Positions 10,928 through 22,313 of a DNA stretch of 64,000 nucleotides are shown here, piece by piece. Source of the DNA: Henckelia pumila. Its lineage: Eukaryota > Streptophyta > Magnoliopsida > Lamiales > Gesneriaceae. The stretch's first letter is position 1, and the number at the start of each line of letters is the position of its first letter. The notes beneath the pieces were generated by a model. The model was not told the origin of the DNA. It did no database searches and saw nothing but the letters and a program-made list of their open reading frames with translations. The stretch covers positions 191,242,821 to 191,306,820 of the forward strand of contig NC_133123.1 of the NCBI RefSeq assembly GCF_033568475.1. The letters are read 5' to 3'. The position numbers and the translations under genes are program-made.

Positions 10928-11290
10928 TAATTTTCATTGATTTATTATTTTGACATCAATATTTCTATTAGATTCATATCTAGTTCATATATATAATAAA
11001 AAATAATATTTTATCAATCAAATAAAAACTCCGTATGTTCCGATGTTAAGAATATTTTTGTTTGTATAAAGATCATCTTAAATATCCGTATGTCCCGATG
11101 TACAGAATATTTTTAATTTTCATTGATTTATTATTTTTACATCAATATTTCTTCGAGATATTTTCATTGATTTATTATTTTTACATCAATATTTCTTCGA
11201 GATTATATTCATATCTAGTTCATATATACAATAAAAAATAATATTTTATCAATCGAATCAAAAATTCATATGTCCCGATGTACAGACACC
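10928..11290. repeat. Tandemly duplicated upstream segment
   Basis: A segment containing ATTTTCATTGATTTATTATT, CATATCTAGTTCATATATA, AATAATATTTTATCAATC and the word ATGTCCCGATGTACAGA (variant ATGTTCCGATGTTAAGA) is present at about 10930-11110 and again at about 11113-11285. The first sub-block (TTTTCATTGATTTATTATTT, then ACATCAATATTTCTTCGAGA) is repeated a third time at 11113-11205. The duplication lies immediately upstream of the PB1-domain gene and could affect its promoter. Confidence 0.8.
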
Positions 11291-11328
11291 GTCCTAGTAA
11301 TATATCAAATGATGGAAATTCATTAATA

Positions 11329-11356
11329 CTAGTATTTACATACACGCGTTGCGTGC
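11329..11356 (-). mobile_element. Helitron-like 3' terminus
   Basis: On the minus strand, GCACGCAACGCGTGT (hairpin) is followed by CTAG at 11332-11329, then T, the 3' end form of the two mini-Helitrons in this window. No matching TC-type 5' end is seen within the next few hundred bases, so only this terminus is claimed. Confidence 0.5.
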
Positions 11357-12580
11357 TTATGCAGTTCGTGTTTTTTTTTTTTTTACGAAAAACCAAAAAT
11401 AAAAATAGAGAATAATTTTACAAATGTTTTTTTGTATATAAATAAATAAATTTTATAAAAGTGGTATTTTAGTAAATTAATAGTTATTATTGGATAAAAG
11501 TTAAACCTAAAATGGAATTTTGGTAATTAAATATATATTAAAGGGTAAACATAAATAGGTTGGTCATACCAACATACCAACCCTTCAACTTTAATAAAAT
11601 AAAAAAATAGAAAATTAATAAACCCCAAAAAAATTGATTAATCACGTTTCAACGTCATTGGAGTCATTGGGTTAGTGTATGTACGCTTAGGATCTAATTT
11701 ACCTTGTATTTGTGTAAATCATAATTGTTATAAAATGGATCATTAAAAGTCTCACACTTTGAATATACCAACAGACAGAATGTTGGGGTGCAGTAATTGT
11801 CCTGCTGATACTGATAAAGCAATAGAACAATGTCTCTTGGACTACTATGCATTTTAAAAATTTGAGATTACCATCAGCTATAACTTTTGGTTAAACGAAA
11901 ACGACAAGTGTTCAGTCATATACGAACAACTACAATATATGCATAATGTTATTGAATACATTTATATTTTATTTTATTTTATTTTAATTAATAAAAGTAA
12001 AGATATATTTGGATGTTCAATTAAAAGTAGGACTAGGTCGGATTTTTACAAGGAGTTTAAGTTTAATCAAGAGTAAGATATTTATTCATTTACTTTATGG
12101 CTAAATAATCTCCATATGGGTATTGGCTAAATGGTTGATACCTCAAGTTCCACGCATGTAACCACTTGGATTTATACTAAAAATAAGTACCTCATCACAT
12201 CCAGGTTTATTCTATAATAAAAGTTCAATTTCTCATGCCCTATCATTTACTTACACTCTAGCCTGCCATCTGTATATTTTATCCCACACAAATTAGTATT
12301 AAATTTAACGTTTAGTTAAGATAAGATGGTTTGATTTGGAGAAAAATGTTTGATTTCACACAAAATATCTGAAGGAATGATCTCACACGATTAATTATCA
12401 TTTTGAACGTATCTAAAATAAATTAGTGTTCGTAGATTACTCGCGTGTGTTATATAATTTTGATCTTTTGGATAATCACGCGGGCACTTATATGACATCT
12501 AATAAGTGATTATCATGTCAAGTACTGGCAACAAATGTTCATATAGATGCTTACGATCGTGGTCTACGAGATCAAAACTC

Positions 12581-12582
<2 letters not shown>
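11357..12582. other. AT-rich intergenic DNA
   Basis: Nothing coding was recognised. Homopolymer T at 11371-11384. No inverted or long direct repeats stood out by eye. Confidence 0.5.

Positions 12583-12614
<32 letters not shown>
12583..12614. repeat. (TA)n microsatellite
   Basis: Pure TA dinucleotide tract followed by ACATACATGTA and a G/T-rich stretch (12630-12730) containing TGTGTGTGG words. Confidence 0.9.
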
Positions 12615-12618
<4 letters not shown>

Positions 12619-12859
12619 CATGTAATTGTATTTGTATGTGTGTGGTGTGTTTGGCAAGGTGGCACATGTTGATGTAGGTGTGTTCCATTGGGTGAGTATT
12701 TTGATGAGGTGTGGGAATGTGGGTGACAGGTGTTGGGGATTAGGTGGAATTTAAGGAATGGGGTTGGGCTCACTTTTTATATCTTCTAGGTTGTCTTTTG
12801 GGAGATATTAGACAGTTCTTTTTTCTACTTTATAATTATAATTATAATATAGGAAGAAG

Positions 12860-13697
12860 TAGGAGTGACAAAATTTTTCGAAACTCTGACTCTTCTCCGA
12901 TTTCATTTCATTTTTGTCCCGAAAAAACTCAATTCGAAATTTTTTCGACCCGAACTTTCGGGATTTTTTCCATCCCGATTAATATCTGGAGCGAGATCGA
13001 GAATAAAATCTTATTCCGACGGGATTTCCGACCCGTCCCGAAATAATATAATAATATATTTTATTAATATAATAAACTAAATATTATTAGGTTTCAACTC
13101 ATATAACACTAAATTGTGGACTTAATTCACATAATTTTAATTGTTGAGACTATCAAATTGTAAAATCATAAAATGCCATTTTATTTTTGTGTATTTTTAA
13201 AAAAATTAAATTAATAATTTAATTAATTCATATTTATAATTATCTAATTAGAACAAATATGTAGAACAAGACTCAAGAGATTAATTTGACAATCTATTTA
13301 ACAAAATTTATTTAGTAATTGTATCCGAACATTTTTTTATTAATTATCCGATAATTTTTTTCTCTTAACAAAACTTTGAAACATTATCCGAAATATTTTA
13401 ATATTATATGTTTTAAGTTGAATATTTATTTTTATTTATAAATATAAGTTTCAAAATAGTATATTTAATAAAATTATCATATTTTTTTATTTTTTGAACG
13501 AAATCTTGAACATGAAAAAAAATTCGGGTTTTTCTCTCCCTATCCGACGGGATCCCGAACATTCGGGATTCCGAATTGTCGGGTCCCGAAATGTTTCGGG
13601 TACGGTATCGGAAGAAAAAAAAAGTTTTCCGATTTTTTTCGAAACGGGAGTTGGGTAAGGGGTTTATGGGACGGGTCCCGACCCTATTCCACCCCTA
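12860..13697. mobile_element. Non-autonomous hAT-like element (TCCCGA-repeat type)
   Basis: Ends TAGGAGTG and CACCCCTA are imperfect inverted repeats, flanked by GGAAGAAG (12852-12859) and GGGAGAAG (13698-13705), an 8-bp target duplication with one change. Both arms are rich in iterated TCCCGA/TCGGGA words around an AT-rich core. 838 bp; no transposase. Confidence 0.75.
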
Positions 13698-13705
13698 GGG
13701 AGAAG

Positions 13706-14532
13706 CACATTTTTTATCTTTTAATTTGCATATTTTTTATTTTTGGTCCTTTTAAAATTAAATTTGCAATTTTAGTCCTATAACTTGCATTTTTTATTTT
13801 TATTTTTGATCCTATTAACATTGAATTCGCATTTTAGTCTTGTAACTTACATGATTTTTTTATTTTAAGTCTTCTTAACACTGAATTTACATTTTAATCT
13901 TGTAACTTGTATTTTTTTATTCTTAGTCCCGTTAACACTGAATTTTCATTTTTTTTGTCCTGCAACTTCCGTATTTTTTTATTTTTATTTGTAGTCATAT
14001 TAAAGGTGAATTTTTATTTTTAATAGTATTATTTATAGTTTTATTTATATTATGTATTTTATAAGATTGTATTTAGTGTAAAAATATTTTGAATAATTTT
14101 TAGTTGATTGTTTTTTATTTAATTTATTTAAATTTTAAAAGTTTTAAAATATGTAAATCATAATATATTATGATTAAAAATACAAAAAATTATGCAATTT
14201 ATGGAATTAAAAATGTAAATTCATCGATAATATGACTAAAAATAAAAATAAAATTATATGAAAGTTACATGACAAAAAAATTAAAAATCAGTGTTAACAG
14301 GACTAAATGAAAAAAAAATACAATTTACAGGACTAAAAATATAAATTCAGTGTTAACAAGACTTAAAATGAAAAACTCATGTAAGTTACAGGATTAGAAA
14401 TGCGAATTCAATGTTAATAGGACAAAAATGAAAAAAAAAATGCAAGTTGCAGGGCTAAAATTGTAAATTTACTTTTAGCCGGACCAAAAATAAAAAAATG
14501 TACAAATTACAGGACCAAAATGTAATTCTCTC
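13706..14532. repeat. Large foldback of tandem 55-60 bp units
   Basis: The left half (13706-13995) consists of about five tandem units with the sense TTTTAGTCCTGTAACTTGCA and a TTTTTATTTTTGGTCC motif. The right half (14200-14532) holds the same units in inverted orientation, ending GCAAATTACAGGACCAAAAT-like. The outermost ends pair (GAGAAGCACATTTT against AATGTAATTCTCTC reversed). The centre is AT-rich. It abuts the target duplication of the hAT-like element at 12860. This is a typical plant foldback or Mutator-like MITE; no coding region. Confidence 0.7.
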
Positions 14533-16484
14533 TTATAATATATACTCAATTTTATGTAGAAAATAAAATGATTCTATTTATTCATACAATACGGAATATA
14601 GCATAAATTGTACCACGTCAATCTCAATAATACATGTTTCATTTACTTCGATTGTCTTAGTATAGTTCAGTTTCTATATTTAGTATTTTTTTTACCAATA
14701 TATTAAGCATAAAAACTATGAGATTGAATAATGAGTCCATTTTGTGAGACATATTTCATATTCAACTCGATCTATTAAAAATATTACTTTTATGTAAAAA
14801 TTGTTAAATTTTCATTACATGTTGGTCAAATCGATTCGTTTCATGGATATAGATCTGTGACACAATCTCATAAAAGACCTACTCTATATTCATATTAATT
14901 GAGTTTTGAAAAACACGAGACTATTGTTTTGAGATGTGTTTACTTAGTGGACTTAATTATATATAGATAAATAATATTGAGGCTATTAGACTAATTAATT
15001 TTTAGGATGCGGAATAATGATGGATAAACAATAAAATTTTGACTTTGATTATCAATTTTGTGATTGAAATTATGATTAAGTGATGAGTTACATGTTTGTT
15101 TTTTTGCTTATAATATATAATATTATTTTTAATTTTATTTGTGAAATTGAGATTGTAATTTTTATCGAAAAATATGAATTATTATTAATTCACATGTAAA
15201 TTATTTTTATTGAGTATAAGTATTGTTATTTTTTTTAAAAAAATTAATAAATTGAGTAAAAAAAATAAAATTCTTCCATGAGTAAGGATAAAATTCAATG
15301 AAATGTATCAATTATATCTTAAATTATTAGAATTTTTATTTATGTTCTATAATTTTTAAATGAATTTTTCATATATTAAAATCAAATGAAATATATTAAA
15401 TATATATTAAAGTGTTTGAATTTTCTATTCATGTTTTATAATTTTTTTTAAATGGGTGGGGTTTTTATACATTATTTTTTGGGAAGTAAATGATATTAAT
15501 GTAATTTTTCTCAATTGGTAAAATAATTAGTTAAAAGTGATTATTTATCACACATTTTATTTGTGATAAATCATTGAGGTGTAAATTTTAAATTAGGTAA
15601 ATATGATGGATTTTATGAGTTAATATAGACCTTAAAAAAATAAGTAAACATAAGATTGATAAAATTATTAATATAATCTTATGCTTATAAACTTATAAAA
15701 GAAACCTTAATGTATTAAATAAGGATAAATTGGAAGTTTGTTTCTAGCTTGTACATTATATTACGATTATTAAAGTTTTATTGGTTATGATAGGTTTTGG
15801 TTTATTAGAGTTGTAGAAATTATATATATTATAGGATGATTTGAGTACAATTTCACGTATCAAATACCAAACTACTTGAACATTATTATAATAGTCGCAA
15901 AATTATAGTTTAAACTTTACATACCAAATAATTAAAACCATTGTGTTATTAAAGCTAGCTTACACGGCTTTGATATCTATCTATATATATAGATATTGAC
16001 AAAAAACACAATCTATTAATAACTCCGGTAAATTTGTTAAGATTGTGCTTGTACCGATTGAATCCAAATGATGAGTTTTAAATCTATCGAATTCAAATTC
16101 CTGAAATTATAAAATTATATTCAAGTAGATTTCAAATTCACTATTTATTTTAATAATAATCATATTCGTGATGGAGTTTAATAAGTATTTAATCATAATT
16201 CAAATATTCATTCGTCCAAATATAAACTTAGATTTATTAAATTTTAAGACACCAAAATATGGATGGGATAAGAATAAGATACACGGTTGTGGGTAGGGGC
16301 CACCGTGGGTAGAGGAAACTGATCGAGATGACACAGAAAGATCATGCGACTGTATCGGAAGTATGTTTATATATATATATATATATTCACTAAAATTAGA
16401 GGGTCGAATCCAATGTTCGAGTCCAACTTAAGCTCAAAGCTTCAAATTCGGAATGAACATAAAACCAAGCAAAGAGTGTAGAGG
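14533..16484. other. AT-rich intergenic DNA with a dispersed-repeat relic
   Basis: No ORF of note. 14730-14890 resembles a common small dispersed repeat (words GTGAGACATATTTCAT, ATCGATTCGTTTCATGG, GACACAATCTCATAAAAGACC). A related relic is at 57560-57730. (TA)n at 15980-15992 and 16369-16386. Confidence 0.45.
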
Positions 16485-17312
16485 TAGGGGTGGGCGTTTG
16501 TGGTCAGGTTTCGGGTACCCAATCCGACCCGATCGGGTATTTTTTAAAAAACGTCGGGTTCAGATAGAACCCGAACCCGATATTTTGAATGTCGGGTTGG
16601 TGTCGGGTAGCTTTTTTGCTACCCGATCGGGTATCGGGTACCCGATGTACATTTTAACTTTTTTAAAAATATATACATATAGTATAGACTATGCAATGGA
16701 AATTGGAAGCTCATAGACGGTGGGCCCTGATAAGTCATGAGCCCATCTCCGTCTCGTTTATTGATCTTTCAAAATTCTTGATTAGGCTACTAGTGCTTAC
16801 CCGGTTACGTACCTTTTCTTCACCACATCCACTGCTGGACTCTTATACCTGTTAGCCGATCGGACAAGGCTTGAGTGCTCGACTCTAAACTTGGTCCATG
16901 CGTCCAGCACTCTCGACTCTCCACTCTTGAGCACTCGGCCTCTCAGTATCTCAGCTCTCGCGATGAAAAACTATCGTTAAGAAATTTGGTTTTCTATTTC
17001 TTTCTCTCGATTTCTTTTTGCGGATTTTTCGAAATGCTATATTATACATGCTTTATTTATCAATTTGCATATTTTTTTTACTTTTTCCTTGGCTGTATTG
17101 TAATTGTAGGCTGATTCAAATTTTGTTTTTTTTTTTGGATTAATGTAGAGAAAAATATAAAAGGTATTTTTTTGAAATAGAGAAGAAGAAAAAAACAGAT
17201 TAATTTTCAGATACCCGACTTGCGGGTACCCGAAAATACCCAAAAATGTCGTTTTTGCTACCCGACGTGTTGGGTACCCGACCCGAACTACCCGACCCAT
17301 CACCCACCCCTA
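16485..17312. mobile_element. Non-autonomous hAT-like element (GGGTACCCGA-repeat type)
   Basis: Ends TAGGGGTGGGC and CACCCACCCCTA. Flanks TGTAGAGG (16477-16484) and GTTAGAGG (17313-17320) share six of eight bases, consistent with an aged 8-bp hAT duplication. Both ends are arrays of GGGTACCCGA/TCGGGTA. The centre contains a C/T-rich segment (16735-16960) of unknown origin. 828 bp with no transposase. Confidence 0.75.
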
Positions 17313-17320
17313 GTTAGAGG

Positions 17321-17609
17321 AGGTCGGGAGGGTGTTCCGGCTTAGTCCTTCCGACGCTCAAGTCAGAATTGAAAAATAGATAAATGAGGAGGAGAGCTTG
17401 GGCGCTCACTCGAAATGAAAGTAATAAGTTGTAAATGAAGTGAGCAAACCCGGTATTTATAGAGGAAAAGATAGAGGACCAGACATATTTTGTAGGGAAT
17501 ATGAGTGAGACTCACACGCTTGTTCATCCGGGACTCGCCCTTGAGGCGACTAAGAGGCCTTGCCCTTGAGACGAATTTTAGGCTAAGGGCTCACCGACGT
17601 CAGGTATGC
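17321..17609. other. Spacer, possibly older LTR sequence
   Basis: Has a TATTTATAG word at 17453 and moderate GC content, like LTR DNA, but no termini were found. It is the left side of the site into which the solo LTR and the deleted element were inserted. Confidence 0.35.
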
Positions 17610-19246
17610 TCTACTGTAGCGACCCAACCCGGATCCACTACTAAACAAATATTAAAGCTTAATTAAGCATGCAATTAACGTAATTAGAGTTATACTAGCA
17701 TAAAACCAAATAAATACTGGATCGACATAATACAACCGGCTAAAAAAATCCAATAAATACAACTCAATCGAATAAAACTTAAAATAAAACCTAACAGATA
17801 ATCCTGCTGCCACATCCTAGTCACCACTTCAAATCCCTGGAGGAACTACCTGCAACTGTCCCGTCGAATGAGGTGTCCAGAAAACACAGAAATACTGGAC
17901 GTGAGCACTAAAGCTCAGTACACTGGTATGGGTAAACATACAAATATGATGCATGAAAAATATAATGTCTGGGTATCCATATCTGGGATATACAAATCCA
18001 AACTGCTCAGACTGGCGCCTAGTACATGAGCTGTAACCGTTCAACCACTCACTTCTACTGGACGTAGATCTAGAATGTCCATGGATCACTAGAGTAGGTG
18101 AAATCTGTCGGTCGGCATGACTCTCGATGTCACAACGTCCTAACAAGGGCTGAGCGACCCTACACTGGCTCATCTCAAAGAGACAGATGCTCAATATGAT
18201 ATGCACATGAAGCATAATATCTCAAAGCAGTAACATGCAATCATGGAACATAAATTCAACACATAAGCATGCATACCCGCTGACAATCTCAGTCAGTACT
18301 TGCATACCTTAATAGTATACTCCTAGATGTCCCGCATCTACAGTCCATTAACTAAAATGCCAAATGACTATGCATCACTAATAATGCACTAAAAGCCTTA
18401 ACTAAGCTAATAATACTTCCTAATAATTTTAAGGATCTCGGACCATACCTGCATCCGTCGTCAGCCCGCTGATGACGATTGCCCCAGAACTTGGGCATAA
18501 CTCTGCTACTACTCCGTAGATGATTTTGCTAACTTTCGGACATACTTAGGTGACTAGAACACCTAAAATACCCTATAAAAGGAGGAAGGAATAAGTTTGA
18601 GAGGTGCACCAAATGAGTCCCTCGGACCCTCTATTTATAGGCGGAGTTCAGATGGTCCAAACCCCTTCTTCGGATCGTCCGAACTTGCATGTTCAACACA
18701 TGTCCCTACCAGCACTTTGGATGGTCCGAACTGGACTTCGGATCGTCCAATCCCAATAATATGTCATCCGTGATGTCACTCTCTTTAGGACACCTGGAAA
18801 CTTGACTACGGATGGTTCAATCTCTACCTACGGATGGTCCGATCTCTAGCCACGTGTTCAACCAATTACATGCAACCGACCACCTGTCCTGGCTTGGGTT
18901 TGGATCGTCCGATCTCACCAAGCTTCCGAACTCAATTCTAGCTTCCAAACAATCAATAGTTCGGATCGTCCGAACTCATGATCTGATTGTCCAATATTGC
19001 CCCCTTCCGAACTTGATCAGAGCCTCCGAACTCTACATCTTCGGATGGTCCGATCGTAGAGTTCGGATCCTCCAATCCATCCGATCACTTGGAATCTTTT
19101 GGACCATTTTTGAACGTCCTGAATCCTATTTTAAATTATTTAATCCTGATTGGAGAATCCTTAATCATGTTTTGCCAACTCTAAACATGGTTACTTTATT
19201 AATTATCATTTGATCGCTAATTCTGGATTCGGGTCACTACATCTAC
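17610..19246 (-). mobile_element. Solo LTR with 5-bp target duplication TCTAC
   Basis: The LTR itself is 17615-19241 (1,627 bp), TGTAGCGACCC to GGGTCACTACA on the plus strand, flanked on both sides by TCTAC (17610-17614 and 19242-19246). Its sense is the minus strand: the TATA box CTATAAATAG is at 18640-18631, with promoter sequence toward 19241. No internal region or second LTR exists, so the body was lost by LTR-LTR recombination. About nine palindrome-like units of the TTCGGATCGTCCGAAC type fill 18655-19085, just upstream of the TATA box in LTR sense. Confidence 0.9.
18631..18640 (-). promoter_or_regulatory. TATA box of the solo LTR
   Basis: CTATAAATAG on the minus strand. The identical decamer occurs in the LTRs at 841-850 (minus), 20285-20294 (plus), 23259-23268 (minus) and 52030-52039 (minus), at the same place relative to the palindrome arrays. 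Confidence 0.7.
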
Positions 19247-19725
19247 CATACCTACTGTAGTAGCCCGGTTCCATTTTACAAGATTAAGTGATTTTAAACA
19301 TGTTAGAAAATGACATATAATTTTATAAGTGTCAAAACATGTTTAAGGAGTCCTTATTTGGTAAAAATAAGTGGAAAATCAGATCCGAAACGTCCAAAAA
19401 TAGTAGGGTAGGTCTCGGGGGTCCAAAAATGAGTTCAGAAGGACCAGAATAGTTCGGAGCACCCGGACCAGTTCGGGCCCTCCGAACCACTTCGGGCCGT
19501 CCGAACCCGAGTTTGGACCGTCCGAACTCAGCAGAGCCCAGGTGTCAAAAAGGCTCAGACAAGTGGCAGTTCGGACCGTCCGAACTAGTATGAAGGATGA
19601 AACAGTTTTGTTCAACTAGTAGCGCAAGTCAAAATTCAGAAAAGGGGTTATTATCCATGGCAGGATAATCAGTATTCTCATTTCAGGTGTTATCTCAGGT
19701 TATGAGATAGATATCAATATTTATT

Positions 19726-19791
19726 GGCACTGAGGAGGCCACTTGGGAACTTAAGAGTTGTATGCGTACAGATTATCCAGAGCTATTTTGA
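19726..19791 (+). pseudogene. Tail of a gypsy polyprotein (chromodomain end)
   Basis: The frame ends GTEEATWELKSCM...PELF then TGA, the standard C-terminus of chromovirus polyproteins downstream of integrase. Only about 21 codons survive between the deletion junction and the stop. It shows that the deleted element belonged to the same broad gypsy class as elements A and B. Confidence 0.75.
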
Positions 19792-19917
19792 ATTGTTGTA
19801 TTTTCAGATTGTAACTTGTAAAATGAATCAGTTTGAATAAAAGATGTTTATTCAGTATTTTACTGCATTCAGTACTTAAGATTGTTCGAGGACGAAATAT
19901 CTTAAGTAGGGGGAGAA

Positions 19918-21451
19918 TTTAGTAGACCGGTTCCATTTTACAAGATTAAGTGATTTTAAACATGTTAGAAAATGACATATAATTTTAAAAGTGTCAAAAC
20001 ATGTTTAAGGATCCTTATTTGATAAAAATAAGTGGAAAATCAGATCCGAAACGTCCGAAAATGGTAGGGTAGGTCTCGGGGGTCTAAAAATGAGTTCAAA
20101 AGGACCAAAATAGTTCGGAGCACCCGAACTCAGCAGTCCGAACCAGTTCGGGCCCTTCAAACCACTTCGGGCCCTCCGAACCACTTCGGGCCATCCGAAC
20201 TCGAGTTCAGACTGTCCGAACTCAGCAGAGCCCAGGTGTCAAAAAGGCTCGGACAAGTGGCAGTTCGGACCGTCCGAACTCCGCCTATAAATAGGGTCTG
20301 AATTCCTCATTTTGAAGTGCAATTTTTCCTCTCCTCTCCTTGTAATCGCTCTATTTAAGGGCTTCAGAACTTTTTCTTTAAGAGTTGGAGTAGGAAATAG
20401 TATATTTTTATAGCGGACAGTGTCTGCAGTAGCAGCCAGGCGGCGGAGCTCTGGCGAGGCATCTAGGGGTCGTAGCTAGGCTATGCCCAGGCTCTGGGGC
20501 ATGCGTCATCAGCGGGCTGACGACGGATGAAGGTATGACTTTGGTTCCCTATAGTAAATAGGGAGTAGGCTATAGTTTAATTAAGGCTTTTAGAGCCTAG
20601 TAGGTGATGTTTGGCATGCTAGGTAATGCATGGTTATTTATGTTGTAGTGTTGTGTGGTAGGCCTGGACCTAGATGAGAGCTTCTAGGATCTGCCATAGT
20701 AAGGTACGGAAGTATTATTCGAGATATCCAGATTTAGTATGCATGTATTATGTGTTTTCATGGATTATATGATTGCATGTTTTATATGCATTTATATACA
20801 GCATGTCACGACTGTATGTTGCATACATGAGCATATTGAGCCTGTATCTTTGCGATATCCGGTATTGGGATATTTATCGTGTCAGTAGATGGTTGGACAC
20901 AGAGACACGTGTTAGGTCACCAATATCAGTTGGACATGGATCTCGTGTTAGGTCACTGAGATTTGGTTGGACACATGTACTTGTGTTAGGTCACCATCAG
21001 GGCTTCTGAGTATGTTGGTCACCTCCTGTAGCGACGGCTCAGCGTGGCACATACCAGGACCCAAGTTTGTTTTTGATCAGATATTCTTGACCTCGTGTCT
21101 TGGTACACAGTTCACTTGCATATATGCATATATAATACCGTATACTCATACTCTCGTACTGATCTTATTATGCTCACGTCCCGTATTTTGTTGTATTTGG
21201 ACACCCTATTCTATGGGGCAGGTTTGCGGCTGTATGAGGCGGGTGGTTCCAAGAGATCTTAGGCGATTGATGACCAGCAAGGATATCTGTCTAGGCTTTT
21301 GTCTCTGATACATTTGGACATTCGATTTGGTTGTATCTTTATTTGAGGATTTATTTATGCTTTTCTGCTGTTAATTTTGATGATTTATTATTTAAGTTAA
21401 ATGCATGCTTAAGCTTCTGATTAGTAGGTGATCACGGTGCGGTTCACTACA
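19918..21451 (+). repeat. 3' LTR of the deleted gypsy element
   Basis: Starts TTTAGTAGACCGG (first bases changed from TGTAGTAGCCCGG in the 5' copy) and ends GGTTCACTACA. The TATA box CTATAAATAG is at 20285. Directly upstream (20113-20280) lie six TTCGG..CCGAAC palindrome units; the 5' LTR fragment has fewer at the same place. Confidence 0.88.
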
Positions 21452-21456
21452 CCTAC

Positions 21457-21709
21457 TCTCCTCCGAAATCGTCAGTCTCAACTCCTAGGCTCATCCACAC
21501 CTCTTTAGCACATCATCACCTTCCTACCTCCTCTGCTCCTCAACTCTTAGGCTTATCCCCAACTCCAAGTCCAACTCCAACATGCCTCGCCTCCACCACC
21601 TACCTCCATGGGCCAATCTTACTACTTAGACCTTGACCTGAGCCTTGTTTCTTGGATATGGACTCCAATTGGACCCAAATATGTGATGAGCCCACTCGTG
21701 GGGTATCGT

Positions 21710-21758
<49 letters not shown>

Positions 21759-22313
21759 ATTATCTGATAGATTAATTTCATGATATATATCGGAAACACT
21801 TTGGCATTGGCCAGTGGTTAAGTATTCGACTCCCCTGTCAATGATTTCTTAGACTAGTATCTTGCACATGACGTGCCCAGTGCGTTTTACCTGATTAGCG
21901 TGGTTTGCATTTTATTTCGTTAGTTCGAGGTTTATCCGGTGTGTATCGAAAGGTAGCGACTTTGAGTTCTCACATCATTAAAAAAAATAATTCATTTGTT
22001 ATGTTTATAATGTCTACTTGCTTTACATGTTTCGTCACATTTTGGGTTTCCTGTAAATGTTGCCTCAATGTTTATTTCACAAGGATAATATTACAATTAA
22101 GCTGCCAAAATTCGATCTTTGCAAGGGAATTCACGGAAATTAGATTTACTCTTAGAAATTAGAATATTACCTAGGAATATATTTAAACCTGGACATTTAT
22201 CAATATATTTGAAGTCTATTAGATTTTCAGAAGAGCCTGTATCTCATTAGATATCCATATTTAGATACACAATTGAAATAGGGGTTAGTCTATGTTATAT
22301 GTTTGTGTGTATT
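21457..22313. other. Spacer with a SINE-like repeat and TA tracts
   Basis: (TA)n at 21710-21752. 21793-21985 resembles a dispersed tRNA-derived repeat: GGCCAGTGGTTAAG near the start, CCAGTGCGTTTTACCTGATTAGC in the middle, GTTCGAGG later, and an A-rich tail AAAAAAATAA. The class is uncertain. No coding region seen. Confidence 0.4.

Larger units (their letters stand above)
19251..21456 (+). mobile_element. Internally deleted gypsy element with TSD CCTAC
   Basis: The element is 19256-21451, flanked by CCTAC at 19251-19255 and 21452-21456. It consists of the first ~330 bp of the 5' LTR (TGTAGTAGCCCGG), a deletion junction near 19585, about 330 bp of the end of the internal region including a polyprotein tail, a purine-rich tract TAAGTAGGGGGAGAA (19903-19917), and a full 3' LTR of 1,534 bp (19918-21451). 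The matching target duplication shows that both outer ends are original, so the loss happened inside after, or during, insertion. Confidence 0.88.

Noticed and set aside
18812..19213. 133-codon frame in the solo LTR
   Set aside because: It is a read-through of the palindrome array, with no domain; the LTR limits and target duplication explain the sequence.
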